From contig NZ_VNIP01000009.1 of the NCBI RefSeq assembly GCF_008370325.1, positions 248,001-312,000 on the forward strand: a DNA stretch of 64,000 bases, given 5' to 3'. Below are positions 15,638-25,253 of this stretch, piece by piece. The translations under genes were made by a program, and so were the position numbers. The notes beneath the pieces are model-generated. The model was not told the DNA's origin. It searched no databases and saw nothing but the letters and a program-made list of their open reading frames with translations. Position 1 is the stretch's first letter. Every line of letters starts with the position of its first letter. Origin of the DNA: Martinezella tropici. Its GTDB lineage: Bacteria > Pseudomonadota > Alphaproteobacteria > Rhizobiales > Rhizobiaceae.

Positions 15638-16554
15638 CACGGCCAGCGCCAGGATGGCTGCGACAGGCTCTTGGTCAGGAATTCCGCCAATGCCTCGATC
15701 TTCGCCGGTCGCGCTCGAGTCGATGGCGTAACGAAATAGAGACCACCGCCTCTAAACGACCAATCAGGCAAAAGCCGCTCCAGTCTTCCGTCGGCAAGAT
15801 ACTCTGCAGCGACGAACTCCGGCAGTTCCGCGATGCTGAGCCCCGAGAGCGCCATCGGGATCAAGGCGTCGACATTGGTGGCTTTCAAATGCCCGCGCGG
15901 CGTCACCGCCTTCTCGTCCCCATCGGCATTGAAGAGCCGCCAGACGTCCTGGCGGGGGCGATAGGCATAGCCAAGACAATGACGCTCGTTCAGATCGTTG
16001 GGATGCGCCGGACGTCCATGGCGGGCGATATAGTCCGGCGAGGCGACGACGAAGCGGGAGACAGCGGTGAGTTTGCGCATCGCCAATGACGAGTCCGGGA
16101 GCGACACCGCGATCCTCAATGCCGCATCGAACCCTTCCGCGACCAGATCGACCACAGCGTCGCTCAGATGCAGGTCGATCGAGACATCCGGATAGGCCTT
16201 GAAAAAATCCGGCAATATCGGCGCCAGCCAGTGCAATCCGAAAGACATCGACACGGCAAAGCGGATGAGCCCGCGCGGCGTGCCGGCCATATCACGGGCC
16301 TCGTTTTCCGCCTTTTCCGCCTCGCAATAGATCTGACTGGCGTGCTCGGCAAGCGTCCGCCCGGCATCCGTCAACGAGAGCTGGCGGGAGGTGCGGTTCA
16401 AAAGCCTAACGCCGAGACTATCCTCCAGCCGACTGACTCCGCGCGAGACGGTGGCGACGGAAATATTCATCGCTCGGGCGGCACCCGCGAAAGAGCGCTC
16501 CTCGGCTACCTTGGCGAACATCGCCAGTCCTTCGAAATCCGGTCGTTTCGACAT
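15634..16554 (-). CDS. LysR-family transcriptional regulator
   Basis: 306 residues from the ATG at 16554; a TTG two codons upstream is possible. The helix-turn-helix covers residues 8-65 (FAGAARAMNISVATVSRGVSRLEDSLG), with a type 2 periplasmic-binding effector domain from about 90. This is the DsdC/CrgA-like subgroup with SFGLHWLAPILPDFF. It is divergent from the SDR gene at 16667, and the gap holds an inverted repeat CGTTTC...GAAACG at 16579-16600. It probably regulates the SDR gene. Confidence 0.88.
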   Translation of the reverse strand: MSKRPDFEGLAMFAKVAEERSFAGAARAMNISVATVSRGVSRLEDSLGVRLLNRTSRQLSLTDAGRTLAEHASQIYCEAEKAENEARDMAGTPRGLIRFAVSMSFGLHWLAPILPDFFKAYPDVSIDLHLSDAVVDLVAEGFDAALRIAVSLPDSSLAMRKLTAVSRFVVASPDYIARHGRPAHPNDLNERHCLGYAYRPRQDVWRLFNADGDEKAVTPRGHLKATNVDALIPMALSGLSIAELPEFVAAEYLADGRLERLLPDWSFRGGGLYFVTPSTRARPAKIEALAEFLTKSLSQPSWRWPC

Positions 16555-16578
16555 CGGCAAACCTGCAACGATAGTTTG

Positions 16579-16600
16579 CGTTTCTTTCTATTTCGAAACG
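16579..16600. promoter_or_regulatory. Inverted repeat between LysR and SDR genes
   Basis: CGTTTC at 16579-16584 and GAAACG at 16595-16600 are perfect 6 bp arms, 10 bp apart, matching the T-N11-A style of LysR boxes. It lies centrally between the divergent starts at 16554 and 16667. Confidence 0.4.
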
Positions 16601-16666
16601 ATGGTGGCGTCCATACCTCTTCGTTCGGCACTCCGCCCAACCGAACACAGGAGAACTGGAAAGAAG

Positions 16667-17422
16667 ATGTCCCTTAAGCTCGAAGGAAAAATCGCCGTCA
16701 TCACTGGTGCCACCACCGGCATCGGCCTCGCCATCGCCAAGCGTTTTGCCAGGGAAGGCGCAGAAGTCATCATCACCGGCCGCCGCAAGCCGGAGCTGGA
16801 CGCCGCCGTTGCCGCCATCGGCTCGCAGGCGACCAGCATCCAGGCCGACTCGGCCAGCCTTTCCGATCTCGACGACCTCTATGCCAGGGTGAAGGCTGAG
16901 AAACGCCGGATCGATGTGCTCGTCGCCAATGCCGGAGGCGGATCGATGCTGCCGCTTGGCGCAATCACCGAAGAACAGTATGACGATACGTTCAATCGCA
17001 ATGTCAAAGGCGTGCTCTTTACCGTGCAGAAAGCGCTGCCGCTGCTTTCCGATGGCGCTTCCATCATTGTCACCGGCTCGACCGCCGGCAGCACGGCGAT
17101 GCCGGCCTTCAGTGTTTATGCAGCCTCGAAGGCGGCCAGCCGCAATCTCGTGCGCAACTGGATTCTGGATCTCAAGGACCGCAAGATCCGCGTCAACACG
17201 CTAAGCCCTGGCCCGACGAAAACACCCGGCCTCGTCGATCTCGCCGGCCCGGACGCGGTCAACCAGCAAGGCCTGCTTGACTATCTCGCCACGCAGGTGC
17301 CGCTCGGCCGTGTCGGCGAGCCGGACGAAATCGCCAAGGCCGCCGTCTTTCTCGCCTCCGACGATTCAAGCTTCATCACGGGCACCGAGCTCTTCGTCGA
17401 CGGTGGCCAGGCTCAGGTCTGA
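16667..17422 (+). CDS. Short-chain dehydrogenase/reductase (SDR)
   Basis: 251 residues from the ATG at 16667. It has the classical SDR signs: the nucleotide-binding TGATTGIG motif near residue 14, NAGG near 87, the catalytic Ser in TGSTAGS, YAASK with Tyr and Lys, and the C-terminal GTELFVDGGQ. These are NAD(P)-dependent alcohol/ketone oxidoreductases. Arg in TGRRKPEL after strand 2 suggests NADPH. The divergent LysR gene probably controls it. Substrate unknown. Confidence 0.92.
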   Translation: MSLKLEGKIAVITGATTGIGLAIAKRFAREGAEVIITGRRKPELDAAVAAIGSQATSIQADSASLSDLDDLYARVKAEKRRIDVLVANAGGGSMLPLGAITEEQYDDTFNRNVKGVLFTVQKALPLLSDGASIIVTGSTAGSTAMPAFSVYAASKAASRNLVRNWILDLKDRKIRVNTLSPGPTKTPGLVDLAGPDAVNQQGLLDYLATQVPLGRVGEPDEIAKAAVFLASDDSSFITGTELFVDGGQAQV

Positions 17423-17463
17423 AATCGAACGCCCTCCTTCCTCACCGGGACGAGTCCACCGCG

Positions 17464-17491
17464 CTACCGCCAGCAACCTCCCTGGCGGTAG
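17464..17491. terminator. 10 bp inverted repeat after the SDR gene
   Basis: CTACCGCCAG at 17464-17473 pairs perfectly with CTGGCGGTAG at 17482-17491 over an 8-base loop, 41 bases after the SDR stop. There is no U tract, so it may be a factor-dependent stop or a stabilising 3' hairpin. Confidence 0.4.
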
Positions 17492-17634
17492 TAGCCGAAC
17501 GATGGGTGTGACCATTTCGCCATCTCTTAAACAATCCTCCATAAAAGAGTGGCATTGTTAATCATGTTTGATTTGCAACTATCCAAGCTCCTATGTTCAG
17601 CAGGGAACGGGAGCGCCGAGGAGACGGATAGAAG

Positions 17635-18951
17635 ATGCTGCAACAGGTACACGACATCGACGATGCGCTGATCGATCAACTGCAACGTTCGGCGTTCGAC
17701 TATTTCATGCTCTACACCAATCCGGAAAACGGACTGGTGGCGGATACCTCCATCAAGACGAGCCATTGCAGCATTGCCGCGGTCGGCTTTGCGCTGTCGA
17801 GCTACCCGGTCGCCGTCGAGCGCGGCTGGATCAGCCGCGCCGACGCCGCCAAACGGGTGCTGACCGCCCTGGATTTCTTCGCCAACAGCCAGCAGGGCAC
17901 CGAGCGCGGTGCCACCGGCCATCGCGGTTTCTATTATCACTTCCTCTACATGGAGACCGGCAAGCGCGCGTGGAACAGCGAGCTTTCGACCATCGACACC
18001 GGTCTGCTGCTGCTCGGCGTCCTGACGGCTGCCGCTTATTTCGATGGTGCCAGCCAGGCCGAACGCGATATCCGCAAGCAGGCGAAATTTCTTTACGAAC
18101 GTTGCGACTGGCATTGGGCACTGAACAAGGGCCAGACCATCAGCATGGGCTGGAAGCCCGCGAGCGGCTTCCTGCGCTGGCGCTATCAGGGCTATGACGA
18201 GGCGATCTTCCTCTATGTGCTGGCACTCGCCTCGCCTAAGCATGCGATCCCGTCCTCGAGCTACGATGCCTTCGCCTCGACCTATACCTGGATGATGTTC
18301 AAAGAGACGCCCTTTCTCTATGCGGGGCCGCTGTTCATCCATCTTTTCTCACATGCCTGGATCGATTTCCGCGGCATCCGCGACAAGCATGTGGCCGACA
18401 AGGATACCGATTACTTCCGCAATACGCAGACGGCGATATCAGTGCAGCGCGATTACACGGAACGCAATCCCGGCCATTTCACCGGCTATACGAAGGATAT
18501 CTGGGGTCTTTCTGCCTGCGATGGTCCAAACCCCTCAGGCACCAAACATAGCCTTCGCTATGCCCCAAAGGTCTTCGGCTATGCCGCCCGCGGCGCTCCG
18601 CTCGGCCCCGATGACGGCACCATCGCCCCCTGGGGACCACTGTCTTGCCTGGCTTTCGACCGTCAGGCCGCGCTCGACGGCACGAGGGCACTGCTGTCAA
18701 CCTACCCCAACCTGCTGCTCGACGGCCGTTTCCCCGGCGGCTTCAATCCGAACATCAAGGGGTCCGGCCCCGAAGGCTGGGTGGACGACCGCTCGGTCGC
18801 CATCGACCAGGGCCTGCTGGTCATGATGATCGAAAACGCCCGCACGGGCATGATCTGGGATCTGATGCGGAAGTCGCCGATTCTCCGCGGCGGCCTGGAA
18901 CGCGCCGGCTTCACCGGCGGCTGGCTGAACGACACGCCCGCTATCGCGTGA
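17635..18951 (+). CDS. Glucoamylase-like glycoside hydrolase (PF10091 type, GH144-like)
   Basis: 438 residues. The sequence fits the glycoamylase-like domain also found in cyclic beta-1,2-glucan synthases (NdvB/ChvB) and in GH144 endo-beta-1,2-glucanases: ENGLVADTS near 24, GFYYHFLYMETGKR, STIDTGLLLLGVL, GYDEAIFLYVLALASP, and the SHAWIDFRGIRDKH and GLSACDGPNP blocks. No signal peptide is visible, so it may be cytoplasmic or use another route. Rhizobia make cyclic beta-1,2-glucan, so turnover of such a glucan is a reasonable guess. It stands alone between an SDR gene and repeats. Confidence 0.8.
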   Translation: MLQQVHDIDDALIDQLQRSAFDYFMLYTNPENGLVADTSIKTSHCSIAAVGFALSSYPVAVERGWISRADAAKRVLTALDFFANSQQGTERGATGHRGFYYHFLYMETGKRAWNSELSTIDTGLLLLGVLTAAAYFDGASQAERDIRKQAKFLYERCDWHWALNKGQTISMGWKPASGFLRWRYQGYDEAIFLYVLALASPKHAIPSSSYDAFASTYTWMMFKETPFLYAGPLFIHLFSHAWIDFRGIRDKHVADKDTDYFRNTQTAISVQRDYTERNPGHFTGYTKDIWGLSACDGPNPSGTKHSLRYAPKVFGYAARGAPLGPDDGTIAPWGPLSCLAFDRQAALDGTRALLSTYPNLLLDGRFPGGFNPNIKGSGPEGWVDDRSVAIDQGLLVMMIENARTGMIWDLMRKSPILRGGLERAGFTGGWLNDTPAIA

Positions 18952-19002
18952 TTTGAAGATCACGGGTGCACCTCGAACATGAGTAGTAGGGGCGCGCGCT
19001 TA

Positions 19003-19142
19003 GCCCCTCACCCTAGCCCTCTCCCCGCAAGCGGGGCGAGGGGACGATCGAGTCAACCAACTAGCCTCTCATCCGTGTAGCGGCTTGTTTTGCGCCATAA
19101 CTCCCTCGCCCCGCTTGCGGGGAGAGGGTTGGGGTGAGGGGC
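19003..19142. repeat. Inverted pair of REP-like GC palindromes
   Basis: One copy at 19003-19043 (forward form, GCCCCTCACCC then CCCCGCAAGCGGGG) and an inverted copy at 19102-19142. Each is itself a hairpin with a CCCCGC/GCGGGG stem, and as a pair they could fold together. They fill most of the 270 bp between the glycoside hydrolase and amaB. Confidence 0.8.
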
Positions 19143-19220
19143 CGTATGTGAAAGCGGCAAACACGCACTCACCCGACAACATCACCTCAGAGCCTCAAAG
19201 CTGCTTTGCTCATCTCGACG

Positions 19221-20756
<1,536 letters not shown>

Positions 20757-20796
20757 CTTGTTTCCTCTTCCCGGAATGCGGGTTCCCCGAATTGCT

Positions 20797-22080
20797 TTAG
20801 ACTCTGGCGCCGACAAAATGCGCGGCCTGGGCGCCCGCCTCATACCACATTTCCTTCGCTGCCCTGAAGCTCGGCTCGACGATATCGCTCACCGGCAACG
20901 GCAGATCGGCCTCGGAGATCTGCCCGAGAATATGGCCGGCAAGCACCTTGCCGAACACGGTGCCCGGCGCGATGCCGCGGCCATTGTAACCGGAGAAACC
21001 GACGACATTCTGCGCCAGCTTGTGGAAGCGCGGCAGGGCATTGTCAGTCATGCCGATCTTGCCATACCATTCGCATTCGAAGGGAATGTCGCCGAGCTGC
21101 GGAAAGAGCTTTTTGATCGCCCGCCGCGCCCAGTTCTTGTGGATGGCAAGGCCGGTGTTACGCAACGCGCCGACGCTGCCGAAGACGAGCCGGCCAGCCT
21201 GATCCATGCGGAAGGACGAGAGCACTTCCTTTGTATCCCAGGCCCCCTCCCGCCCTGGCAGAACGGATTTGCGTAAGTTGTCGCCGAGCGGCACGGTGGC
21301 GAAATTGAAATAGGGCAGATGCACCTGTTCGTTTCGCACCATCTCCCAGGGACCGGTGCTATAGGCATCCGTGGCCACCACGATCCAATCGGCGCTGGCC
21401 TTGCCGCCCTCGGTCGAAACCACCCATTTCGCCCCGCTTCTTTCCGTCGATATCACGCGGCTGCCGGTATAAATGGTAACGCCGGCTTTCACCACGGCAT
21501 GGGCAAGGCCACGCGCATAGGCAAGCGGCTGCAGCGTGCCGGCGCGCATGTCGAGCAGCGCCCCCGCATAAGCCGAGCTGCCGACCCGGCGCTCCGTCTC
21601 CCGCGCGTCGAGCACCGTGACCGGCGCGCCGCGTTTTCCCCACTGCCGAGCGCGCTCCTCGATTTCCTTCAACCCTTCCGGCCCGACGGCACAATGCAGC
21701 GTGCCATTGCGCTCGAGCTCGCAGGCGATGCCGTGCTCGTCGATCAGCTCCATGACAAGCTTCGGCCCATTGCCGAGCAGATCGAGAAGCCGTTCGCCAT
21801 GAACCGGACCAAGTTCGCCGGGAAGATCATCCGGCATCACCCACATGCCGGCATTGATGAGGCCGACATTGCGGCCGGCGCCGCCGAAGCCGACTTCATT
21901 GGCTTCCAGCAGCACCACCCTGGTACCGGCTTGCGCCAGATGCAGCGCTGTCGAAAGACCGGTATAGCCGCCGCCGACCACCACGACATCGGCATAGACA
22001 TCACCGGAAAGCGGCGTCGTTGCCGGCGGCGGGGGAGCGGTCTTTTCCCAAAGACCATGGGAACGTGGGTCATTCAGCAT
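20797..22080 (-). CDS. amaA: FAD-dependent amino-acid oxidoreductase, probable L-pipecolate oxidase
   Basis: 427 residues from the ATG at 22080; a GTG at 22110 would add ten residues. The dinucleotide-binding motif VVVVGGGYTGLS lies near residues 33-43, and the DAO-family signatures GLINAGMW and YNGRGIAPGTVFGKVLA follow. The family oxidises secondary amines such as pipecolate, proline or gamma-glutamyl putrescine. The assignment to pipecolate oxidase rests mainly on the amaB-like dehydrogenase 40 bp downstream; other amine oxidases such as PuuB look similar, so substrate is moderately sure. Confidence 0.65.
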   Translation of the reverse strand: MLNDPRSHGLWEKTAPPPPATTPLSGDVYADVVVVGGGYTGLSTALHLAQAGTRVVLLEANEVGFGGAGRNVGLINAGMWVMPDDLPGELGPVHGERLLDLLGNGPKLVMELIDEHGIACELERNGTLHCAVGPEGLKEIEERARQWGKRGAPVTVLDARETERRVGSSAYAGALLDMRAGTLQPLAYARGLAHAVVKAGVTIYTGSRVISTERSGAKWVVSTEGGKASADWIVVATDAYSTGPWEMVRNEQVHLPYFNFATVPLGDNLRKSVLPGREGAWDTKEVLSSFRMDQAGRLVFGSVGALRNTGLAIHKNWARRAIKKLFPQLGDIPFECEWYGKIGMTDNALPRFHKLAQNVVGFSGYNGRGIAPGTVFGKVLAGHILGQISEADLPLPVSDIVEPSFRAAKEMWYEAGAQAAHFVGARV

Positions 22081-22167
22081 GAAATCGGTCCAATCGACAG
22101 AGATAATCACGCCAATCTAGCGCCATGCTCGAAATTGCGGAAGCGGCTACAGCGACATCCGGTGGAC

Positions 22168-22280
22168 AGAGCATGATGCCGAAAAGTGTGATCGGTTTTC
22201 GGACGACATCATGCTCCACGTCTTTGGTTCCAGAGCGGATTCAGATTTTAGGTCGAACAGACCTAAAATCATCCGCTCTG
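22168..22280. repeat. RIME-like two-hairpin mosaic element, copy A
   Basis: The first hairpin starts AGAGCATGATGC and ends GACATCATGCTC; the second starts AGAGCGGAT at 22232 and ends ATCCGCTCT at 22279. Nearly the same sequence occurs at 28571-28683. It lies between the divergent amaA and Lrp-domain genes. Confidence 0.8.
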
Positions 22281-22401
22281 GAGAAAAACTTGCATGGCGG
22301 CGGTGCTTTCGACCATTATAGAGCACAAGACCGGCCGCGATCATGGCCGAAAAATAAAAGCACGCCGTCACCGCGGCTGCGGACAGAAGCAGGATACTCT
22401 C

Positions 22402-22638
22402 ATGAAGCCTATTTTCGTTCAGCTCCAATGCGCCCCCGGCAAGACCTACGAGGTCGCCGACGCCATCTACCAGACGGAGCTGGTTTCGGAGCTGTATTCC
22501 ACCAGCGGCGATTACGACCTGCTGATGAAGGTCTACATCGCCGAAGAGCAGGATATCGGCAAGTTCATCAACGACCACATCGCCAACATCCCTGGCATCG
22601 TCCGCTCGCTGACGACGCTGACCTTCCGGGCGTTTTGA
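22402..22638 (+). CDS. Stand-alone Lrp/AsnC effector-binding (RAM) domain protein
   Basis: 78 residues from the ATG at 22402; upstream in-frame sequence comes from the repeat and is not conserved-looking. The protein is only the ligand-binding and oligomerisation half of an Lrp/AsnC regulator (YEVADAIYQTELVSELYSTSGDYDLLMKVY, then GIVRSLTTLTF), with no helix-turn-helix. Such stand-alone RAM proteins can bind amino acids and tune regulators or enzymes. It is divergent from amaAB, so a sensing role in lysine/pipecolate metabolism is possible but unproven. Confidence 0.8.
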   Translation: MKPIFVQLQCAPGKTYEVADAIYQTELVSELYSTSGDYDLLMKVYIAEEQDIGKFINDHIANIPGIVRSLTTLTFRAF

Positions 22639-22682
22639 GAGATCCGGATTTCGGGCTGGAATACATCATCTCTTTCGGAATT

Positions 22683-22819
22683 GCCCCTCACCCCAGCCCT
22701 CGCCCCGTTTTGACGGGGAGAGGGGGTTCATTGAGTTTAGTGGCATGGACACGAGCGCGCCGCAGACACCGAATCAGTCCCCTCTCCCCGCGCGCGGGGA
22801 GAGGGTTAGGGTGAGGGGC
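22683..22819. repeat. Inverted pair of REP-like GC palindromes
   Basis: Forward copy at 22683-22726 (with CCCCGTTTTGACGGGG core) and inverted copy at 22778-22819 (CCCCGCGCGCGGGG core), in the 404 bp gap between the Lrp-like gene and the glycosyltransferase. No gene is supported in this gap. Confidence 0.8.
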
Positions 22820-23042
22820 ATGGCACAATGATCCAGCATCACCACACTCCCCTGACAAGCTCATCCCCCTTCGCATATCGCCCCGACGTTAACCCTCTTG
22901 CCCGAAACGGCTGGGCTTTCCGCCCGCAGTTAAACCCTTTTTAACCGACCCGATGATCTGCTTTGCCGACTGATCAACAAGCGGCGCGCTGCAGCGCCGG
23001 ATTGCCGGTGCGTGGCGCGGCATAGGGGTCGAAGGTGGATCG

Positions 23043-24245
23043 ATGACATCGGCTGTTGCGGATATTCAGCCAAACAAGCAGGCCGGGCCGCTGATCGTGC
23101 ATGTCGTGCGCCAGTTCCTGCCGAACAAGGGCGGCCTGGAAGACGTCGTTGCCAATCTCTGCCGCCAGCTGGTCACCCGCGGCTATCGCGTGCGCGTCGT
23201 TACCTGCAACAGCCTGTTTTCCGATCCCGGCCGCGAACTCCCGGCAAGCGAAACCATCGATGGTATCGAGATCGTGCGCATTCCCTGGTCCGGTTCCAGC
23301 CGCTATCCGCTGGCACCCAAGGTCTTCCGCCATCTGGCCGATGCCGACCTCGTTCACGTCCACGCCATCGATTTCTTCTTCGACGCACTCGCCTGGGGCA
23401 AGCTGATGCATGGGCGTCCCATGGTTGCCACCACGCATGGCGGCTTCTTCCACACGCAGAAATATGCCGCCATCAAGAAGGTCTGGTTCAATACGGCAAC
23501 GCGGCTTTCGGCTCTCGGTTACAACTATCTTATCTGCTGCAGCCAGTCCGACGCGCGGCTCTTTTCGCAGATCGCCGACAGCCGCGTGCGGCTGATCGAA
23601 AACGGCGCCGACGTCGGCAAATTTTCCAACTGCGCTGCGCTGGAAGCGCGACGCCGCATCGTCACCATCGGCCGCTTCTCGGTCAACAAGCGGCTCGACC
23701 ATCTGCTCGACGCCATGATCGTGCTGACAGCCCGCGATACAGAGTGGCATCTCGATATCATCGGCGCCGAATCGGATCTCGATCGCGCGACGCTGGAAAA
23801 GGAAATCGCCGCTCGCGACCTCGAACACAATGTCGCGCTGCATGTCTCGATCGACGACGGCTCGATCCGCAACATCATCGCGCGCGCCTCGCTCTTTGCC
23901 TCGGCCTCCGAATATGAGGGCTTCGGCCTAGTGGCGATCGAAGCCATGAGCGCCGGCCTGCTGCCGGTGCTGAACGCCAACGAGGCCTATAAAGCGATGG
24001 CGGAGACCCATCCGGCTCTCATGCTCTCGGATTTTTCCGATCCGGAAGCGGCCGCCGACACGCTGACCGCGGCGTTCGACCGCCTCGAGGCCGACGATCT
24101 GACCTTGCGGCAGGAGCTGCTGCGCGATGCCCGCGCTTACGCGTGGGACGAAGTGGCCCAGCGCTACATGGATGTCTATGCCGAAACCCTGACCCCGAAA
24201 GGCAAGTCGCCTCAGTTCCTGCGCCAGCGCGGCCAGGTGGCATAA
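23043..24245 (+). CDS. Glycosyltransferase family 4
   Basis: 400 residues from the ATG at 23043, preceded by AAGGTGG. The N-terminal Rossmann domain starts VVRQFLPNKGGLEDVVANLC, and the C-terminal domain has GRFSVNKRLDHLLDA and the E-x7-E motif around SEYEGFGLVAIEAMSAG. GT4 enzymes move a sugar from a nucleotide donor to a growing glycan with retention of configuration, usually at the cytoplasmic face. Close neighbours are a GT2, a flippase and a hydrolase, so it belongs to a surface polysaccharide cluster. Its 3' end overlaps the convergent GT2 by 34 bp. Confidence 0.88.
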   Translation: MTSAVADIQPNKQAGPLIVHVVRQFLPNKGGLEDVVANLCRQLVTRGYRVRVVTCNSLFSDPGRELPASETIDGIEIVRIPWSGSSRYPLAPKVFRHLADADLVHVHAIDFFFDALAWGKLMHGRPMVATTHGGFFHTQKYAAIKKVWFNTATRLSALGYNYLICCSQSDARLFSQIADSRVRLIENGADVGKFSNCAALEARRRIVTIGRFSVNKRLDHLLDAMIVLTARDTEWHLDIIGAESDLDRATLEKEIAARDLEHNVALHVSIDDGSIRNIIARASLFASASEYEGFGLVAIEAMSAGLLPVLNANEAYKAMAETHPALMLSDFSDPEAAADTLTAAFDRLEADDLTLRQELLRDARAYAWDEVAQRYMDVYAETLTPKGKSPQFLRQRGQVA

Positions 24246-25066
24246 CCTTCCAGAATGCCCATGAGCCAGGCCCGCTTGTAGCGAGCCGCATCGCGGTTGA
24301 AGCGCGCCAGCGCCGCCAGCCAGCCGGCGACCGGCCGCAGTAGACGATAACAGACATAATATAGAGGAAAGGCCTGCTTGCGCATCAGCGCGCCGAAGCC
24401 GCGCCCATATTTGCGTGCGCGCTCCACCTGCCGCGGGCCATATTCGCTGGTGACCTGATCGTGATGGACGATGAGGTCGGGAAAGAACATCGCTTGTCTG
24501 TCGACGCCAAGCGCGCGCAGCAGAAAATCCGCCTCCTCCCCGCTCTGAAAGGGTGACTCCGAACCGACGCCAAGATCTTCGTCGAAACCGCCGATATCGG
24601 AAAGCGCCGCACGGCGCACAAAGATGCCGTTGGAATTGCCGCATTTCAGATAATTCCAGCGCGTCAGCGCCAGCCGCGTCTCGCCCGTCGGGCTGACCGA
24701 GGCAAGACCTTCGGCATCGAGCGTGCGCCCCGTGACGATCGCCAGTTCGGGATGGACTGAAAACAGCGCCGCAGCCGTCGAAAGCGTATCGGGCTCGTAC
24801 CAGCAATCATCATCGGGAAAGCAGACATAATCGCCCCCGGCAGCCGCGATGCCGTTGTTGCGTGCCCGCGAAAGCCCTTTTGGCGACCGGATATGACGGA
24901 TCGGGAAGGATGAAGAAAAGCTGTCGATGAGCGCGCACAGCCGATCGTCCGCGTTCTGATCGACGACGACGACCTCGAAATCGCGGTGACGTTGCCCGAC
25001 CAGCGAACGGAACAGCCGCTCAAGCTGATCAAAGCGATCGACCGTACAGACGATGAGGCTGAACAA
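24212..25066 (-). CDS. Glycosyltransferase family 2
   Basis: 284 residues with a TTG start at 25066; GGAGGG sits five bases ahead of it, which decides the start, and no in-frame ATG fits better. The GT-A fold signs are FSLIVCTVDRFDQLERLF, VVVDQNADDR, RARNNGIAAAGGDYVCFPDDDCWYEP (D-x-D region), and the EEADFLLRALG motif. It probably adds a sugar in the same polysaccharide pathway as the GT4 gene, with which it converges and overlaps. Acceptor unknown. Confidence 0.85.
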   Translation of the reverse strand: MFSLIVCTVDRFDQLERLFRSLVGQRHRDFEVVVVDQNADDRLCALIDSFSSSFPIRHIRSPKGLSRARNNGIAAAGGDYVCFPDDDCWYEPDTLSTAAALFSVHPELAIVTGRTLDAEGLASVSPTGETRLALTRWNYLKCGNSNGIFVRRAALSDIGGFDEDLGVGSESPFQSGEEADFLLRALGVDRQAMFFPDLIVHHDQVTSEYGPRQVERARKYGRGFGALMRKQAFPLYYVCYRLLRPVAGWLAALARFNRDAARYKRAWLMGILEGYATWPRWRRN

Positions 25067-25253
25067 TGAAACCCTCCGGACAAGCCCCAGGCGACCAACA
25101 TCAGAAGGAATGAATATTAGCCGAAGTAAAAAATGAACTTAGGGCAGCATTAAACCCTAAATATTAAGGCATATGAAATAGAGCTGACGGTATCCCCACG
25201 AAGAGCCGGATATATGCGATAGGTTCCGGCAATTTGAGGAACGGTCAGTCTTC

